A stretch of DNA of 64,000 bases from Echinicola arenosa (lineage in GTDB: Bacteria > Bacteroidota > Bacteroidia > Cytophagales > Cyclobacteriaceae): contig NZ_JACYTQ010000008.1 in the NCBI RefSeq assembly GCF_014841125.1, positions 1 through 64,000 of the forward strand. Direction: 5' to 3'. Below, one piece after another: positions 63,612 through 64,000 of the stretch. Every line of letters starts with the position of its first letter. Within the stretch, counting starts at the first letter, position 1. The position numbers and the translations under genes were made by a program. The notes under the pieces were generated by a model. That model was given only the letters and a program-made list of their open reading frames with translations. It ran no database searches and was not told where the DNA came from.

Positions 63612-64000
63612 ATGGATCAACAACCTTATGGAGAAGTATTCCTGATCAACAAACCCTTGGAATGGACCTCATTCGATGTGGTCAAAAAGGTGAGGAATGC
63701 CTTAAAGATTAAAAAAGTAGGCCATGCGGGCACATTGGACCCTTTGGCAACGGGATTATTGATTATTTGCGCTGGTAAAAAAACCAAAAGCATCAATGAT
63801 TTCATGGGGCAGGAAAAAGAATATACCGGGACTTTTGTGCTGGGAAAGACCACCGAATCCTTTGATTTGGAACAAGAGGTCCAAGAGGTGGCAGACCCTT
63901 CACACCTGACCTTAGCGGAGATTGAAAATGCCTGTGTCCGATTGACCGGGGATATCATGCAGGTTCCCCCTACCCACTCTGCCATCAAAAAGGATGGCAA
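63612..64000 (+). CDS. truB: tRNA pseudouridine-55 synthase TruB, partial
   Basis: Starts 1 bp after the uppP stop and runs off the window end; 129 codons are visible. The start MDQQPYGEVFLINKPLEWTS is typical. GHAGTLDPLATGLL (about residues 38-51) carries the catalytic Asp, and QVPPTHSAIKKDG is the conserved RNA-binding segment. TruB makes pseudouridine at tRNA position 55. Confidence 0.94.
   Translation, partial: MDQQPYGEVFLINKPLEWTSFDVVKKVRNALKIKKVGHAGTLDPLATGLLIICAGKKTKSINDFMGQEKEYTGTFVLGKTTESFDLEQEVQEVADPSHLTLAEIENACVRLTGDIMQVPPTHSAIKKDG

Noticed and set aside
63626-64000. 124-codon minus-strand ORF at the window end
   Set aside because: Antisense to truB, which shows the GHAGTLDPLATG motif.

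Overview
The window looks like a chromosomal segment of a Bacteroidota bacterium. The evidence is two SusC/SusD pairs, lipoprotein signal peptides followed by acidic residues, ribosomal protein THX, the OmpA/PD40 and OmpH proteins, and several promoter-like sites of the Bacteroidota type (TTTG, about 19 nt, TAnnTTTG). An S-box riboswitch on a methionine operon and the overall gene set fit Cytophagales, probably Cyclobacteriaceae (Echinicola/Cyclobacterium/Algoriphagus-like). The genus is a guess. No tRNA, rRNA, CRISPR array, insertion sequence or prophage was seen.

Region 1 (1-24900, all minus strand) is a pectin-type polysaccharide utilisation locus. In transcription order it runs: GH2 beta-galactosidase, terminator, a 468-bp control region, then a tightly packed cluster of fasciclin lipoprotein, SusC, SusD, two fasciclin lipoproteins, second SusC, second SusD (gaps of 15 bp or less, or overlaps). 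After a terminator and a palindromic repeat come a PL1 pectate lyase, a six-hairpin glycosidase-like lipoprotein, a GH105 unsaturated-uronyl hydrolase and a GH28 polygalacturonase. The inferred scheme is cleavage of homogalacturonan at the surface or in the periplasm, import through the two SusCD pairs, and finishing by GH105, GH28 and GH2. The fasciclin lipoproteins sit where SusE/SusF-type glycan binders usually are. No regulator gene is present.

Region 2 (24900-37700) is mostly housekeeping: an orphan GIY-YIG nuclease, a three-gene PepSY/DUF3325/DUF3649-like iron cassette, a topoisomerase IV operon (parE-parC-trmH), a ROK sugar kinase, a YkgJ cysteine-cluster protein, an ArsC-like protein without the catalytic cysteine, and a CvfB-like S1 protein.

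Region 3 (37800-50000) holds 3-hydroxyacyl-CoA dehydrogenase and deoxynucleoside kinase, small hypotheticals, an Hpt protein, an S9 peptidase, an SRPBCC protein, a deoxyhypusine-synthase-like gene followed by an OmpA/PD40 gene, OmpH, a histone-deacetylase-fold enzyme and a YvlD-like membrane protein.

Region 4 (50100-64000) holds an acyl-lipid desaturase, a BlaI repressor with an unusual M56 peptidase/TonB/plug fusion, the small THX gene, a beta-propeller-like lipoprotein, the SAM riboswitch-metY-metX-hom operon, a VOC protein, an AGCS symporter, and the cell-envelope operon ftsX-DUF3098-uppP-truB. The last gene is cut by the window edge.

Most interesting for follow-up: the fasciclin/SusCD arrangement with its unclassified glycosidase; the M56-TonB-plug fusion with a perfect palindromic operator; the QLGLF C-terminus of ParC (a sliding-clamp-binding motif); and a Met/Cys-rich leader ORF between the S-box and metY.
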